Source: Amoebophrya sp. A120 (taxonomy: Eukaryota > Sar > Dinophyceae > Syndiniales > Amoebophryaceae). From it: 64,000 nucleotides of DNA. The DNA is taken from NCBI GenBank assembly GCA_905178155.1, contig CAJINV010000014.1, positions 248,001-312,000 of the forward strand, written 5' to 3'. Positions 22,601-33,300 of the stretch are shown here, in pieces; within the stretch, counting starts at the first letter, position 1; the number at the start of each line of letters is the position of its first letter. Below the pieces are notes generated by a model. That model searched no databases, was not told the DNA's origin, and was given only the letters and a program-made list of their open reading frames with translations. The position numbers and the translations under genes were made by a program.

Positions 22601-24463
22601 TTTCCATGTTCTATAGCCGTATAATTGCAAATTCAAAAACGTGCGTTTCGGTTCATGCAGTACTTTTCAGGCACAACGGAGTACACAGCCTTCTATCGTT
22701 GTCCACCTTGTTGAGGACGTTCAGATTTTTCAGAAGTAGTACGTACTTCTTGCATTGTACAAATTCAAAATCATTTGACATTGACTCGCGTTGCCAAGCA
22801 GAGGGTGTGTAGTTGCATTTCAAGGATACCGAAGGCGAGGTTGGAAAGAATCTCCCGTTCTTTCTCCATCAGCCAGACGACGTACCTGAATTTGTCATGG
22901 GTAACGGGAACAGTGACATCATCCCTACATGTTTATCATGCAGCACAGATTGATCATGCTCTGTTTATCGTGTTCTGCTTATATATTATGCTGCTGATGC
23001 GACGGAAATCAATCCGCGGCATTCTTAAGGGTAACATGTCCCGCGGAAGAAAGATAGTCATCGTAGTTGTACAGACCTTTTGCACTTCCCGCTAAACGCG
23101 GGATCAAGTTCGGACAGGAAGATCTCCATGTTTACGCTATGAGAGTGCAAAATAGCTACTTGCTCTCCTCGCTTTTTGCCTTGCAAAATTACAAACCCAG
23201 CGGCCGTTCTTGCGAGCCTCGACACCGTGAGCCTGACTTGCATGAAAAGCTACAGGACCATCCAAAACCGCACTACAATCCGTGTCTCGAAGCTGCGCCA
23301 TAAAAAATTGCATATTCTGTTCCTTGCTTCTGTTTCTGTTGATGCAACACAGTTGAGAGCGAGAGGTAGGGCGAGTACTTAGTAGTTGTGCATTATCATA
23401 CACCCTGTCGTCGTTTGAGATCGCGTCCTTCAACATACGCCAGTTCAGCTATGACCGTGCACAGTTCCCCCGCCCCGTCATTTGTCATGCAAGGTACCGA
23501 GTCCACCCTTTGCCTGCTCTTGGCACTGTTTGCATGACAAGTTCTTGTTCTGGCAGCACAAAGAGATGAACTACACTCCAGTGCAAATTTGTCATGCAAA
23601 ACCCGCACGCTTGCTGATGCTTGTGCTATGCTATACAAATGAGGGAGAGGGCTTGTTTTTGTGCACTGTCATATCAACATCATGTCCTCTGCGTGGTCAT
23701 ACAAGTTGATGAGATCCACCAGCTTGTCGCTGATTTCGAACAATTTCCGGCCCTTCTGCCGGTCAAGCTGGACAATGGTGTAGCGACAGGCCTGGAGGTC
23801 CTTGAAAAGCTCCTCGGCGCGCCAGTTGTCTTCGCCGATGCCGGACCTCGCCATGGCAACCTGCACCTGCCGCTCCTGTTCGATCTCTTCCAGATATGAG
23901 AGTGCACAACTACCCCTCCCCCGCCTCCTTTGTAAAATGCAAAATACCAAACGCAGCACTTGCGCCGTGGTCTAGGCACAGTTTGCATGGCCAATTTTGG
24001 ACCCCCAAACAGTACTACAATCCGTGTGCAGGAGATTTGTCATGCAAAAGCCACATTTCTGGCGTTGCTTGTGTTGCTGCTCATCCCATACAAATGAGGG
24101 GGAGGGGGAGTTGTGCACTGTCATACCAGAATCTCCTTCCGTTTCTGATCCATGACTGCGACACCGATTTCGCACTCCTGTACGGCTTCTTGGAAGTACC
24201 TGGAAATTGTGGTTGATGTGCCAGCTATTTTCATCTTGATCTTGTCAAGCTGAAGTTGCAGCCCCCGGCGCGGGCAATATACTTAGTAGCAGAACAACTT
24301 GCGTTTGTGAGCGACTGTGACTTGCGTTTTTCTCTTTGGTACAACAAAATCGCTGCAGCGAGCTCGCGTTCTTGAGGTCGGTCGGGTGCAAATAAATCAC
24401 CACGTCTTCATGCAACATCAGTAGAACAAAAACACTCTCATTCATCAACATACCCTGCCTCAT
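19694..24463 (-). CDS. Coiled-coil protein with C-terminal J domain
   Basis: Hsp40-type cochaperone domain at the end of a long helical protein; J domains stimulate the ATPase of Hsp70. Seen: helix II start ACEILGLEVGGYDEAAMKKA, then, across an introner, KKALEWHPDRQQNHG with the essential HPD, then MFQKIKDALDYLQ and stop. Upstream are long charged helices (QVQVAMARSGIGEDNWRAEE, KLFEISDKLVDLINLYDHAE, VEFLLQQMKHIQNKKRLQRE) and a Ser/Gly-rich linker. Exons (minus): about 24260-24126, 23894-23674, 23449-23401, 23137 to about 23095, about 22900-22810, about 22545-22467, 22262-22149, 21887-21822, 21670-21350, 21157-21005, 20191-20127, 19844-19694, with a first exon before 24430. Nine introners interrupt it. 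The start is uncertain; the Met at 24463 is one option. A J domain at the C-terminus of a coiled-coil protein suggests recruitment of Hsp70 to a specific assembly. Confidence 0.75.
19845..20126. mobile_element. Introner, family I, in J domain
   Basis: 282 bp; ends TATGAGCGTGCACAACT and the inverted CACTGTCATA. Flanks TCGCG and CCGCG, one mismatch. Removal joins YTEDA to RMFQKIKDAL in frame. Confidence 0.88.
20192..21004. mobile_element. Introner, family B, long form, exact TSD TCCGG
   Basis: 813 bp from TATCGAAAGGAAAAATCCCC to its inverted copy. TCCGG at 20187-20191 and 21005-21009. Removal restores KKAYRKKALEWHPD, the core of the J domain. Its right part shares about 230 bp with the 322-bp family B element at 49814. 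Confidence 0.96.
21158..21349. mobile_element. Introner, family A, exact TSD AGATG
   Basis: 192 bp; AGATG at 21153-21157 and 21350-21354. Removal joins AAKKSSSS to SSSSAKPDRHPD in frame. Confidence 0.93.
21671..21821. mobile_element. Introner, family D, exact TSD TCTTG
   Basis: 151 bp; TCTTG at 21666-21670 and 21822-21826. Joins NASQQD to SKAKNRRS. Only 66 bp of exon separate it from the next introner. Confidence 0.95.
21888..22148. mobile_element. Introner, family C, exact TSD TGTTC
   Basis: 261 bp with TCTGGGTCTGGAAG near the left end and its inverted copy near the right. TGTTC at 21883-21887 and 22149-22153. Confidence 0.95.
22263..22466. mobile_element. Introner, family A, decayed TSD
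   Basis: 204 bp; ends TATGGATCGCAAAAGTAT and the inverted CTGCAACGCATA. Flanks GTTGA and CTCAA no longer match well; excision with five bases still joins QMLI to EVREYELN in frame. Confidence 0.75.
23138..23400. mobile_element. Introner, family I, decayed TSD
   Basis: 263 bp; TATGAGAGTGCAAAAT at the left end, inverted GTGCATTATCATA at the right. Flanks TACGC and CACCC. Excision gives ISNDDRVNMEIFLSELD in frame. Confidence 0.8.
23450..23673. mobile_element. Introner, family I
   Basis: 224 bp; flanks TCAGC (23445-23449) and TCAAC (23674-23678), one mismatch. Excision gives AEDMMLNWRMLKD in frame. Confidence 0.88.
23895..24125. mobile_element. Introner, family I, exact TSD CCAGA
   Basis: 231 bp; CCAGA at 23890-23894 and 24126-24130. 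Excision gives KRKEILEEIEQERQ in frame. Confidence 0.94.
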
Positions 24464-24831
24464 CTTGGGTCCGCGTGTTGAAGGTCCCTGGGTCCACCAG
24501 CGAGCAGCGTATCCAAGCGACGAAAGGCCGGTGAGTCTTCAAAAAGGAAATCCGTTTATAACGTTCTGCTGCGCTGCATTGATTCTACAGGAGCAGGAGC
24601 AGCTTTTGGAAACAAATTTAGTACCATACCTCGAAGACCATGCGTACAACTGGTCAAGGACATACAAAAATAGAAATACATCAAGCTGCGAAAAGAAAAA
24701 TGGTCTTGCGGTGGATCAAAACAAGGCACTTCTGATAGAGAAAACAAACAATCTAATGGTCATTCTCCTGTCATCTTTCCTCCTTTCTTTCATTCCAGAA
24801 TAGAGCTTTACTTATTTTTTGGCTCCGATTT

Positions 24832-25859
24832 TTATGACCTCTTCACCAGCTTCCATTGCATAACACAGTGGTAGCACTTGAACTTCGACGCGTACGGGAC
24901 TCGATTGGGCGTCTTGCATCCGTATGCATTGCAAATATGTCCGGGTCTGGACGGCACTTGTGATGCTAAGTGGCGATTGTTGGGCACACTGCTGAATGCA
25001 GACGAGCATGACAAATTTGTGAGGACGCTTCCTGACGCGTTGTGCGCATGGCAAAGGCAAACTGTGCATTTGCATGACGAGACTGAGTTTGTTTTCTTGG
25101 TCATGCGAGACAGATTCATATACAAGAATACAAGACATGCAATACAGGTTCCACTTTTCCAATTCCAGACCGCCCAGACATAATATTTGCAATGCATAAC
25201 CCGGGACACAGGACGATGTTCGAAAACGCAGAGTTAAACCTTGGGTCCTCCGCCCAAAACTCGCTTTCATAGGGCCCTTTCTTGTCCCCGCCGGGTCCAG
25301 CACTTGTTGACGATCCCTGCCGGGAGGGGCGGGACGGTGGCGGCTGCTGGTCCTCGTTTTTCCAGTTCCAGGACTTACTGCTGCTCGGCCCGAGGTGGCT
25401 GGTCCCGGATTTCAACTCCTCGCTAAAAAGCTGGGAAAATTTCTCGTAGGGGTCGTTCAACTCGTCCTCCTGACTGCCACTCCGCTTGGAAGTTTTATTG
25501 TTCCCACCGGCGCGGCTAGAACTGGAGGACGCCGTGGCGTTGCTGCTTTTCCTGCCACCTCCCGCGGTTGTATTGGCGTTAGTTGTAGTACCACCGGTGG
25601 TAGAGTTTCGATTCAAAGGGTTGTAGCCGGACGAAGTGGAGTTCGGGGCTCCGTCCAAATCTTTGTTCTTCAATCCGGTACTGCGGATCTTGTAGGGTTC
25701 CGCCGCGGAGTTCCGCGAAGTACCACTGGGGTTGGTCGATCCGCCGGGCCCCGAGGCTCTGCGGCTGCTTGGGTCGTTGAGCCCCAGCGGGTCCATGTCA
25801 CCGGCGTCATCGCCCCGACCGGTCTTTTTCTTGCCTTTCCCGCGGATGGTGTTACCCAT
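24832..25859 (-). CDS. Ser/Gly/Asn-rich protein with C-terminal zinc ribbon
   Basis: Two exons, 25859-25199 and 24922-24832, 248 residues after removal of one introner. N-terminus MGNTIRGKGKKK has Gly at position 2 followed by a basic patch, which could allow N-myristoylation; this is inferred. Residues about 30-200 are low-complexity Ser/Gly/Asn/Thr. The C-terminus reads VLCPGCKTPNRVPYASKFKC and then YHC: two Cys-x-x-Cys knuckles separated by about 15 residues, typical of a zinc ribbon. The introner falls inside the first CxxC, between the codons for CPG and CKTP, so correct removal is needed to make the metal site. Function unknown; single zinc ribbons bind zinc, protein or lipid partners. 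Confidence 0.72.
24923..25198. mobile_element. Introner, family C, inside a zinc-knuckle
   Basis: 276 bp; TATGCATTGCAAATATGTCC at the left end, inverted copy at the right. Flanks ATCCG and ACCCG, one mismatch. Excision restores CPGCKTPNRVPY. Confidence 0.9.
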
Positions 25860-27309
25860 CTGATGTAAGTAGTTCTACTTATTTGCCGTTGGTCCTTGCG
25901 CGAGGACGAGGTCCGCAATCGTACCGACGCTGCGGTGGGCTTGGCGTGTAGTTTCTTGCCGGCGCTTCTTATGTAGACTAACGCTTCTGAGTGTCGTGGA
26001 TCAGTTCACAGCATGAGACGCCGACGGGAGGTCGTCAAGGATCAACAACACGACGCCGCACGGAGGAACGGTGACGGTCGGTCGTTGTTCCCACGAAAAA
26101 GTTGATGATGTTCAGCATGATGAGTAGCGCTCTCCCTTTATGGGGTCTTTCCGCTCAAGTAGAGGATGCCCCATGAGAAACAAAAGCCGCGTAAGAACGA
26201 GAAATACATCGATGAAGGGGGCGCATGAAAGATCGAGGATCCATAGTCATGCTTGCAACGAACGTCATTCATTTTGGGTTTTCTGAATTCAAAAAAGCGG
26301 ACGGGGCCGCGTGTGAAATAAGAGTAAAGAAAAAATGAGGTATTTCTTAGGGGCTCAGACACGTTACAATAGGTATTTACTTAGTTGAGTTGTTACTAGA
26401 TCGCGCGCATGCGAGATTCTTGCGTAGCAGGTCATAGCGCGGGGTCTTAAAAAATGAGGGACTTCATACTTCTTGTACTGGGTAAAAAATAAATTATGGG
26501 TAGGGCATCTTTGGAATAGGAGTAGCGCAAACACAAAAAAGCTGCGGCAGTGACGTCGTGATATCAAAGGATGTTGTGGATCAGGCTATATTAGCATAGA
26601 GTCGTTGATGCCTCGCGCGGGAGCACCGCAAAGCTACACTGTATCTGCACTCGAGCAGTGGAAAATAAATGCGCTCCCGAAATAGATTCGCTAACGTCTC
26701 TCATCGAAGCCACTCAGCTGAGAGCAGCACCTCAGCACTCACGATCTTGACGACCCTTTTTTTGATGTGCCTATTTGATGCTGGTCGAAGGTTTTTGCTC
26801 TCTCCTTTTCCTTCTTGGGCCTGCTGTAGTTTGCAGGAGACTCACTTCTATACGAAATACAAGCAAATGCAAGCGTCGAGCTCAACACGAAATACACGGC
26901 TTGCTTCTGTCTTAATAGCTGACAGTCGCACTTCTACGTCGACGCACTATACCGGTACGATTTCCCACTTTGACACCAGATGAAAAACTGCGTGGAAGGC
27001 TGCCTGACCCAACGCAGGAGCAGCATCATCTACGAACATCTACATCAGACAAGCGTGCTGCGGCTGCCGACACAATATCCTGTCGCTCGTTTTTTGCTTT
27101 GTTCCGTCGATACATGGGCATTGAGGAGGCGCGGACAGGACAGGAACTGCTTGGTGATTGGCGTTGCCGAAATTCGGAAAAGGAAACCAAGTGTCCGAAA
27201 GAAACGATAGTGACACTGGACCCACTCTTATCTTGGACTCCGTGTGTAATTGTTAAGTAGGGAAAGGTAGCGGTGACTTTTCACGAAGACCTCGAAGATC
27301 CCTCCAGCA
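25860..27309. other. Intergenic region, no gene recognised
   Basis: About 1.45 kb between the zinc-ribbon gene start and the telomerase gene stop. Open plus-strand frames at 26669-26983 and 26970-27260 show no recognisable motif. Confidence 0.45.
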
Positions 27310-30300
27310 TCAAGGCCCACCACGACCCATGATTTTCTCCGCCCGGTCACAGATCGCGGCCCAGCGTGCCCGCTGCCCGCTTTGCGCACACCGTCGTTCG
27401 ACGTAGTCCAGGATGCGTTTTTTCCACACACCTTCCCGCAAATCCGCTAAGTTGACGTGGACCCCAAACTTTTTTCTCAGCCGCTTCACTGCGTCCTTCA
27501 GCCGTTGCGCAACCTTTGTCAACGCCTCCAGCAAAAACCTCTCCACGTGCGCTGCGCTGTTCAATCGCTTATCCAACACCAGATCGGGAAGCGGAAAGCA
27601 GTGGCTGTGTAAAACCCGGAGGATATCCGGTGTAAAAACGTCCCAGCCCATAGCTGTCATGCAGATTTGCATATGCAGGAACGTTTGTAATGCGCATCCG
27701 CAAAAGGTGCAGTTTGTTCTAGTTGTCGCGTTTTGGCATTTGTTATGCTTAAACCGACCAAACCACAAACGCGCCTTTGGCACTTGTAATGCTGTAAGCT
27801 GCAGGATAAGCCGATGGATTAGTGATGCGGCTGTCCCCGCTAAACTGCGCTACACTACCGAGAGAAGGAGCTTGTCGTGCGTGTCTCCCAAAGTTTCTGG
27901 ATTTGTGTATGCAAATAAACCCCCTTCTTGACTATGGGGAGGTGGTGAAGTCTTTACATCGGATAGAGACAGGTGGCACTGAGCTTCTCGAGGATTTTTG
28001 TGCTTGCAGTTGGACGACCGTTTTTAATGATGGAATTCTTTTTGCTGTGAACGAAAGGTCCTCGTCCTCGACCCTTCTTTTTCCCTGGCCGCCCCGGCGC
28101 TCCGAGGGTCAGCGGTGTCTGTTTCAAAACAACAGAGATGCTCATATGGAGCTCTCAAGCGTTACACTCTCAACTGTTACATGATTTGTCATGCAAAATT
28201 GCCTTTACTACTTACGCCATCAAGCTGCTTCGCATGACAAATTCTCAGACGGCCAAACAGGCGGAGAATCTGCGCCAAATCTGTCATGCACGACGCGCAA
28301 GGCCTTTCCTTTGCTTTCACTTTTGCCATTTTTGCATTACAAATTCATGCAACAATTGAGAATGTAACAGTTGAGAACGCCATAGTTCAGACGCCGGATG
28401 CCTGGGAGGATAAGGCGGCGCGAGGAAGCCGCTCCTGTAGAGCCGTTTTCACTGCAGTACTCCGGCGCGAAGCGGATACCCGCCCAAGTGATGGTTGCGG
28501 CAGAAGGTGGCTGCCGCACCACGTTCGCCGGAGGAAGTGTGTCGCGATGTTTTTCGTCAGAGGGTCGTGTCTGAAGCCCAGTTATCCGAAAGGTTTTTTT
28601 TACCGGCCTGCGCACGCCTGTCAGAGCTCGCTTCTTGTGCAGCCGTCCGAAGACCTTTTCCCACTTCGAAAATATCTTGTGAGGTGTTTTATGAAAGCGG
28701 CAGGTAGGAAATCGTCAATAGAGTAGCAGTTGACATCAGGATTTGGCTAAGGATGTGACTCGTAGATGTATGCTATGGGACGCTGTGATAGTGAAACGTT
28801 ACGAAAAGCATATTTATTTGCATACCATCGTGTAGAAAGTTCTGCGCGAGGGTATGACGTGGCAGAAAGAGAGCTTACACGATACCATGCGGGATAACCT
28901 TACGCAGCACGGAATACTACCTATGCATACAACTACGCGGGTATGATTGGACAAAGTAACAAATATCCAACAGCTCCTCCGACTTCGCGCAAACGGCTAA
29001 GTCGGGAAAACGCAAGAAATTCGGCACATGTGTACTGTAGAGGCTGCAAATTAAAGCCAAAAACGCACATGCCTGCTGCAAATGCTTTCAATTTTGGGCG
29101 GAATTTGAAAGCTTTGCAGTACACATGTGACAGATACGCATGAATTTCGTGGATTTTCCCGACTTAGCCGTTTGCGCGAAGTCGGAGGAGCTGTTGGATA
29201 TTTGTTATTTTGTCCAATCATATACGCGGCTACCGCAAGATAGTGCAAAAGAAAGACCCGGCCGGGCCGCGGGCCAAATTGCATAAACAATGCAAGAGCA
29301 AGTTGTCATCAAACAAGTATTTATAATGAGCCTGGATGTATGCAAGAAACTATCCGAACCATGTGCGATCTCGGGCTCGCTGACGCGCGGCCCACTCAAA
29401 GCAAATCGGATCATGCAGTCGCACACCCCACATGATCGAAATCCACTTCCCGCTGCACGCACGGCGCGCTGTCACGCCTACAAGCGCGGAAGCTTCCGCC
29501 ACGCATCAAAGCATGCGGAGTAACATCACGCACGATGGTATTGTCGACGAGGCGCGCAACGTCTATCATACCGTCCGGAGTGATATTACCCCGGATGCTA
29601 TGATGCGCGCCTGAAGTTGCTGTTTCCACAAAGTACTGCTTTTGTGTCTGCGCTTACAGAGACTGAAAATTTCGCCACAGCAAATCGTTGCAAACGAGCA
29701 TCAATTCGTACATCATTGCAAACAAAAATTAAAACAAACGCCCTCAGAAGATCATTTCCAACCTGACAGATTACATACTTTTCTGGCCCGATGTAGAAGA
29801 AGTCATCGACCAGGCGCGCCGCGAGCTTCACCGGACGACAACGCAAACGGTGGATCTTAGTTTCTTCTCCTATTCCTTTTGCTTTTCCGTGCAAACTAGC
29901 AACTACAAAATCCGGCTTGCGAACAGGAAAACTATCCGCTGCAGTAGTACTTGCGAGCTGTTGCCTTTCTCTCGTAGGTGTGCTTAGTTCATCTTTATTC
30001 CGTGGGCCGGCTCCTGGAGGTCTTGGAGCAGGCCTTGCCATTCCACCCGGTGCAGACGTGGTGGTGCTTGGAGCTGGGGGTAGCAAACTGCGTCCTGTGA
30101 TGTCCTCGGCCGCGTCGAGGACATGTTCCTCTGGAATGGTTTGCAGAACTGGCATGGCCATGGTCACCAACCTATTGGCTGCTCGTCCGGAGGTAGTAGC
30201 AATACCATTACCACGATTCATCTTGCATGATCCTCTTGATGTTTGACGGCCTTGCGGAGATGATCGTGACAATGAGAATGGTCGTTCCTGACGAGAGGAC

Positions 30301-33300
30301 GTCGTAGTGGTCTCGAGAGGAGGACCAGAGGTTGCCTTGTGACGCTTCCCGCCGGAGGAGGAGGATAACGGTAACGCGGACTCGGCTGTGGAAACTACGG
30401 CGCGCTGCTGGTCGCATGCTGGCCTTTTCAGATTTCTTCTCGTATTGCCGTTGGCAGCTGGCATGATCTTGTTTATTTCCCGTACATAAAGTTGCGGCTC
30501 CTGGTGTCTGTGACTCTGAGCCTTCTGTGTTGATGAACAAGAAGTCGCTCCTTTTGTGTTGCTTCTAATGTTCTTCCCTCTCTCCAACCAGGCCCCGTCT
30601 TTTGCTCCAAGCACCAACGCGTTAAACAGCGGGCTGGCCCGGGCGCCCTGCGCTATACCAAGCGAGGACTTCTCTCGCGATACCACCTTCTGCAGGTTTT
30701 TCAGGCGTTATGCACATGGAAGGTGGAAGTTGTCTTTTTTTTTTTGACAGTAGCTTGTTCTTCAGTTTCATTTCTAATCTCAGTGCAGCTAGTGCGGATT
30801 GCTCGTCTTTATATTCGTGCACGATACAACCTTCATTCACCAATTATCATGCCCAATAATTTCAGCATGGCCCAGAACCAGATGCAAAATCAGGGTCGTG
30901 ATTAGCAACCACAACAACCACCTAATGGCGATTCACACACCCTTAGCTCCACGGCAAACGAATCGATGGAAGCTTGCAGGCAGTCGGTCACCTTAGCATG
31001 CGCAATTGTGCGCATCGGGCCGACTGGGGCAAGCAGGTGCATAATCTTCGGTGGAGGAAGCACGTTCACAATTTTATTCTTCTCGCTCGCACCACAAGGA
31101 ACTTCGCGCTTCTGGAGATGATGATGTCCTCCTCGACCACCGCGTGGTGCCACCTGCAGCTGTTCTTGTTTCCGCGCAAACAGCACATACGGCTTCCGCC
31201 GCAAGAAGGAATTCTGTGGGCCCTTTTTACTTGCCGCTAACGTTCTCTTGCCTTTTTCCTGGAACGCGGCGCGGGTCCAGACCTTGTCGTTATCCTGCAT
31301 AAGCATAGGCATAGCGGCGGCGGCGGCCTTGCTGTCACTATCCGAGATGTTGGACTCCTGAGCTTCAGCAGCACCACGACTGCTGGTGGTCGAAGTAGTT
31401 TTTTTGTCCTTGCCTGGACAAACACGCGTTTTCTTGGTCGTGTCTTTCGCTTGACTCGCCCCACGTGCAGCTTTTGCCTGCGCCTGCTGCATCTTGAGCA
31501 GCAAAGGAAAGGATACTCGGCAATCCGTTTCCGGCTCGTGCGTTTTGATGAGCCGGTGCATCCGATGAAAAAAAAACCAACTGCAACATGATCATCATCA
31601 AATCTTCTTGACGGGGACGCGGTCGTGCTGCCCAACAACGATGTCTGGCAGCCCGTCGTATCGTGTATTTTCACTCTCGTACGCTTTGCTGCACCGACGT
31701 CACCGCGAACGCGATACTTCTTCTACGGGGCTAGAGCAAGAACGTGCTGGGTAATGTTACGCACGACGCTATGACACACAGAAAATTGTGCGTCGAGTAT
31801 ACCCTCGCGCGACAAGTTACGCACGATGCAATACAAATCGGACACGTGATTCATCTTCCTTGCAGCGAGCAAATACAAACACAAAACTTGTACTTATATA
31901 TATCGATGAACGATGTTCGTGGTTTTGATGATTATTTACCGATGATATCTTTCAGCTCTTCGCGATTGATGTTATCGTAACACTTTGGCAGGTCGGCGAT
32001 GGCGAAATTGGTTGCAGGGCCCGCGCAGCTCCGGCGAAGCCGCGCAATTTTTATGCTCCTGGTAGTCCTACTACATCGATGCGCATCACTTTGTCGGCTA
32101 TCATCTGCTGAGCCAGATGCCTCCACCAGGGCCTTCGAGGCTTTCCTCGTCGTTTTCAATATTTTCCTCCGCTGGCTAACGAATTTCCGCACGCATTTCT
32201 TCAGCTTCGCCGCAATTGCGAACCGGTGAAAAACCGAGATTCCGAGAGCAGGAGTAGCTCGGGTGTTCTTTGTCTTGCAAGAAGTAGAAACTGCGGCTCT
32301 ATGCACTGTGTTCAACATCTTCGTAGAGGGCTTCTTCTCCTGCATCATCTTCATCAAAACCGTTGCTCTATTGTGCACGAGCTGGTGTTTCAAAACCGCA
32401 ACCGAGTCGCGTAGCTGCCAGTTTCGGTTCTGAAATCGCAGATCCACAATCGGGCGCAGGCCCTTGGACCCCTTCGGAACCCACCGGATTCGGTTCGTCG
32501 GGTTAGTTAATGAAATTGTTTTTCCAAGAATCTTCGTGGACGACGAATCGTGCAGTGCTGCTTGTGGGCGCACTTTTCGTTGCGACGGTGCCCAATCATG
32601 ATTCGATGATGGAACGGAAGTCAGTCCTCCGGAAGATCTCTTTCCTGCTACTCCCTTTTTTTGCGCACCAGCGCTGTTCGTCGAGAGAAGTCCGCTTTTT
32701 GCTGGTATTGGTACCGCTCCTGCTGCGTTGACAACCTCCTCCGTTGTTCCTGGCACAGCTTGAGCTAAGCCTTTTCTTTTGGAATCGGACGAGACAGTAG
32801 ATGAACCAGATATCATGGCCCTGCCGTGGTCTTCACTTGCATTATTATAAAGCACGGCGCCAGCAGCAGCTTCCTTCGCAGGACGTCGAGGATCATCACC
32901 CCCCAGCTGCACATCTTGTCTCTTATTTCTTGACTCCGCCAGGTACGCCCTCTCTGCCTGCACTATCCACAGTAAATTTCCTGCACACGTACAAATGCGG
33001 TCTCTGCATGGCAAAAGTTGATGGCTTCGATGCTAGTTCGGCATGACAAGTTTCACACTCCGGTGGATTGGGGAAATTTGTGATGCATCTTGTACATGTA
33101 CGAGAAATTTGTAGTGCATATGCACCTGCAGAATCTGCCAGTCCTCCTTCCGAAAGTACAAGGGCGTCTTGCCCGTCATTTCCCCATAGACGAGAAAGAA
33201 ATTCTGCTTCAGCATGGTTCCCACCACGTCTTGAAGAAGGAACTGAAACAGTTTGAGTTGGTGAAAGTCGCGCACTTGTCGCATCTGCTTGTGGTGGGGC

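Noticed and set aside
26669-27260. Two overlapping plus-strand open frames near the TERT stop
   Set aside because: No motif, no codon-phase support, and they overlap each other in different frames.
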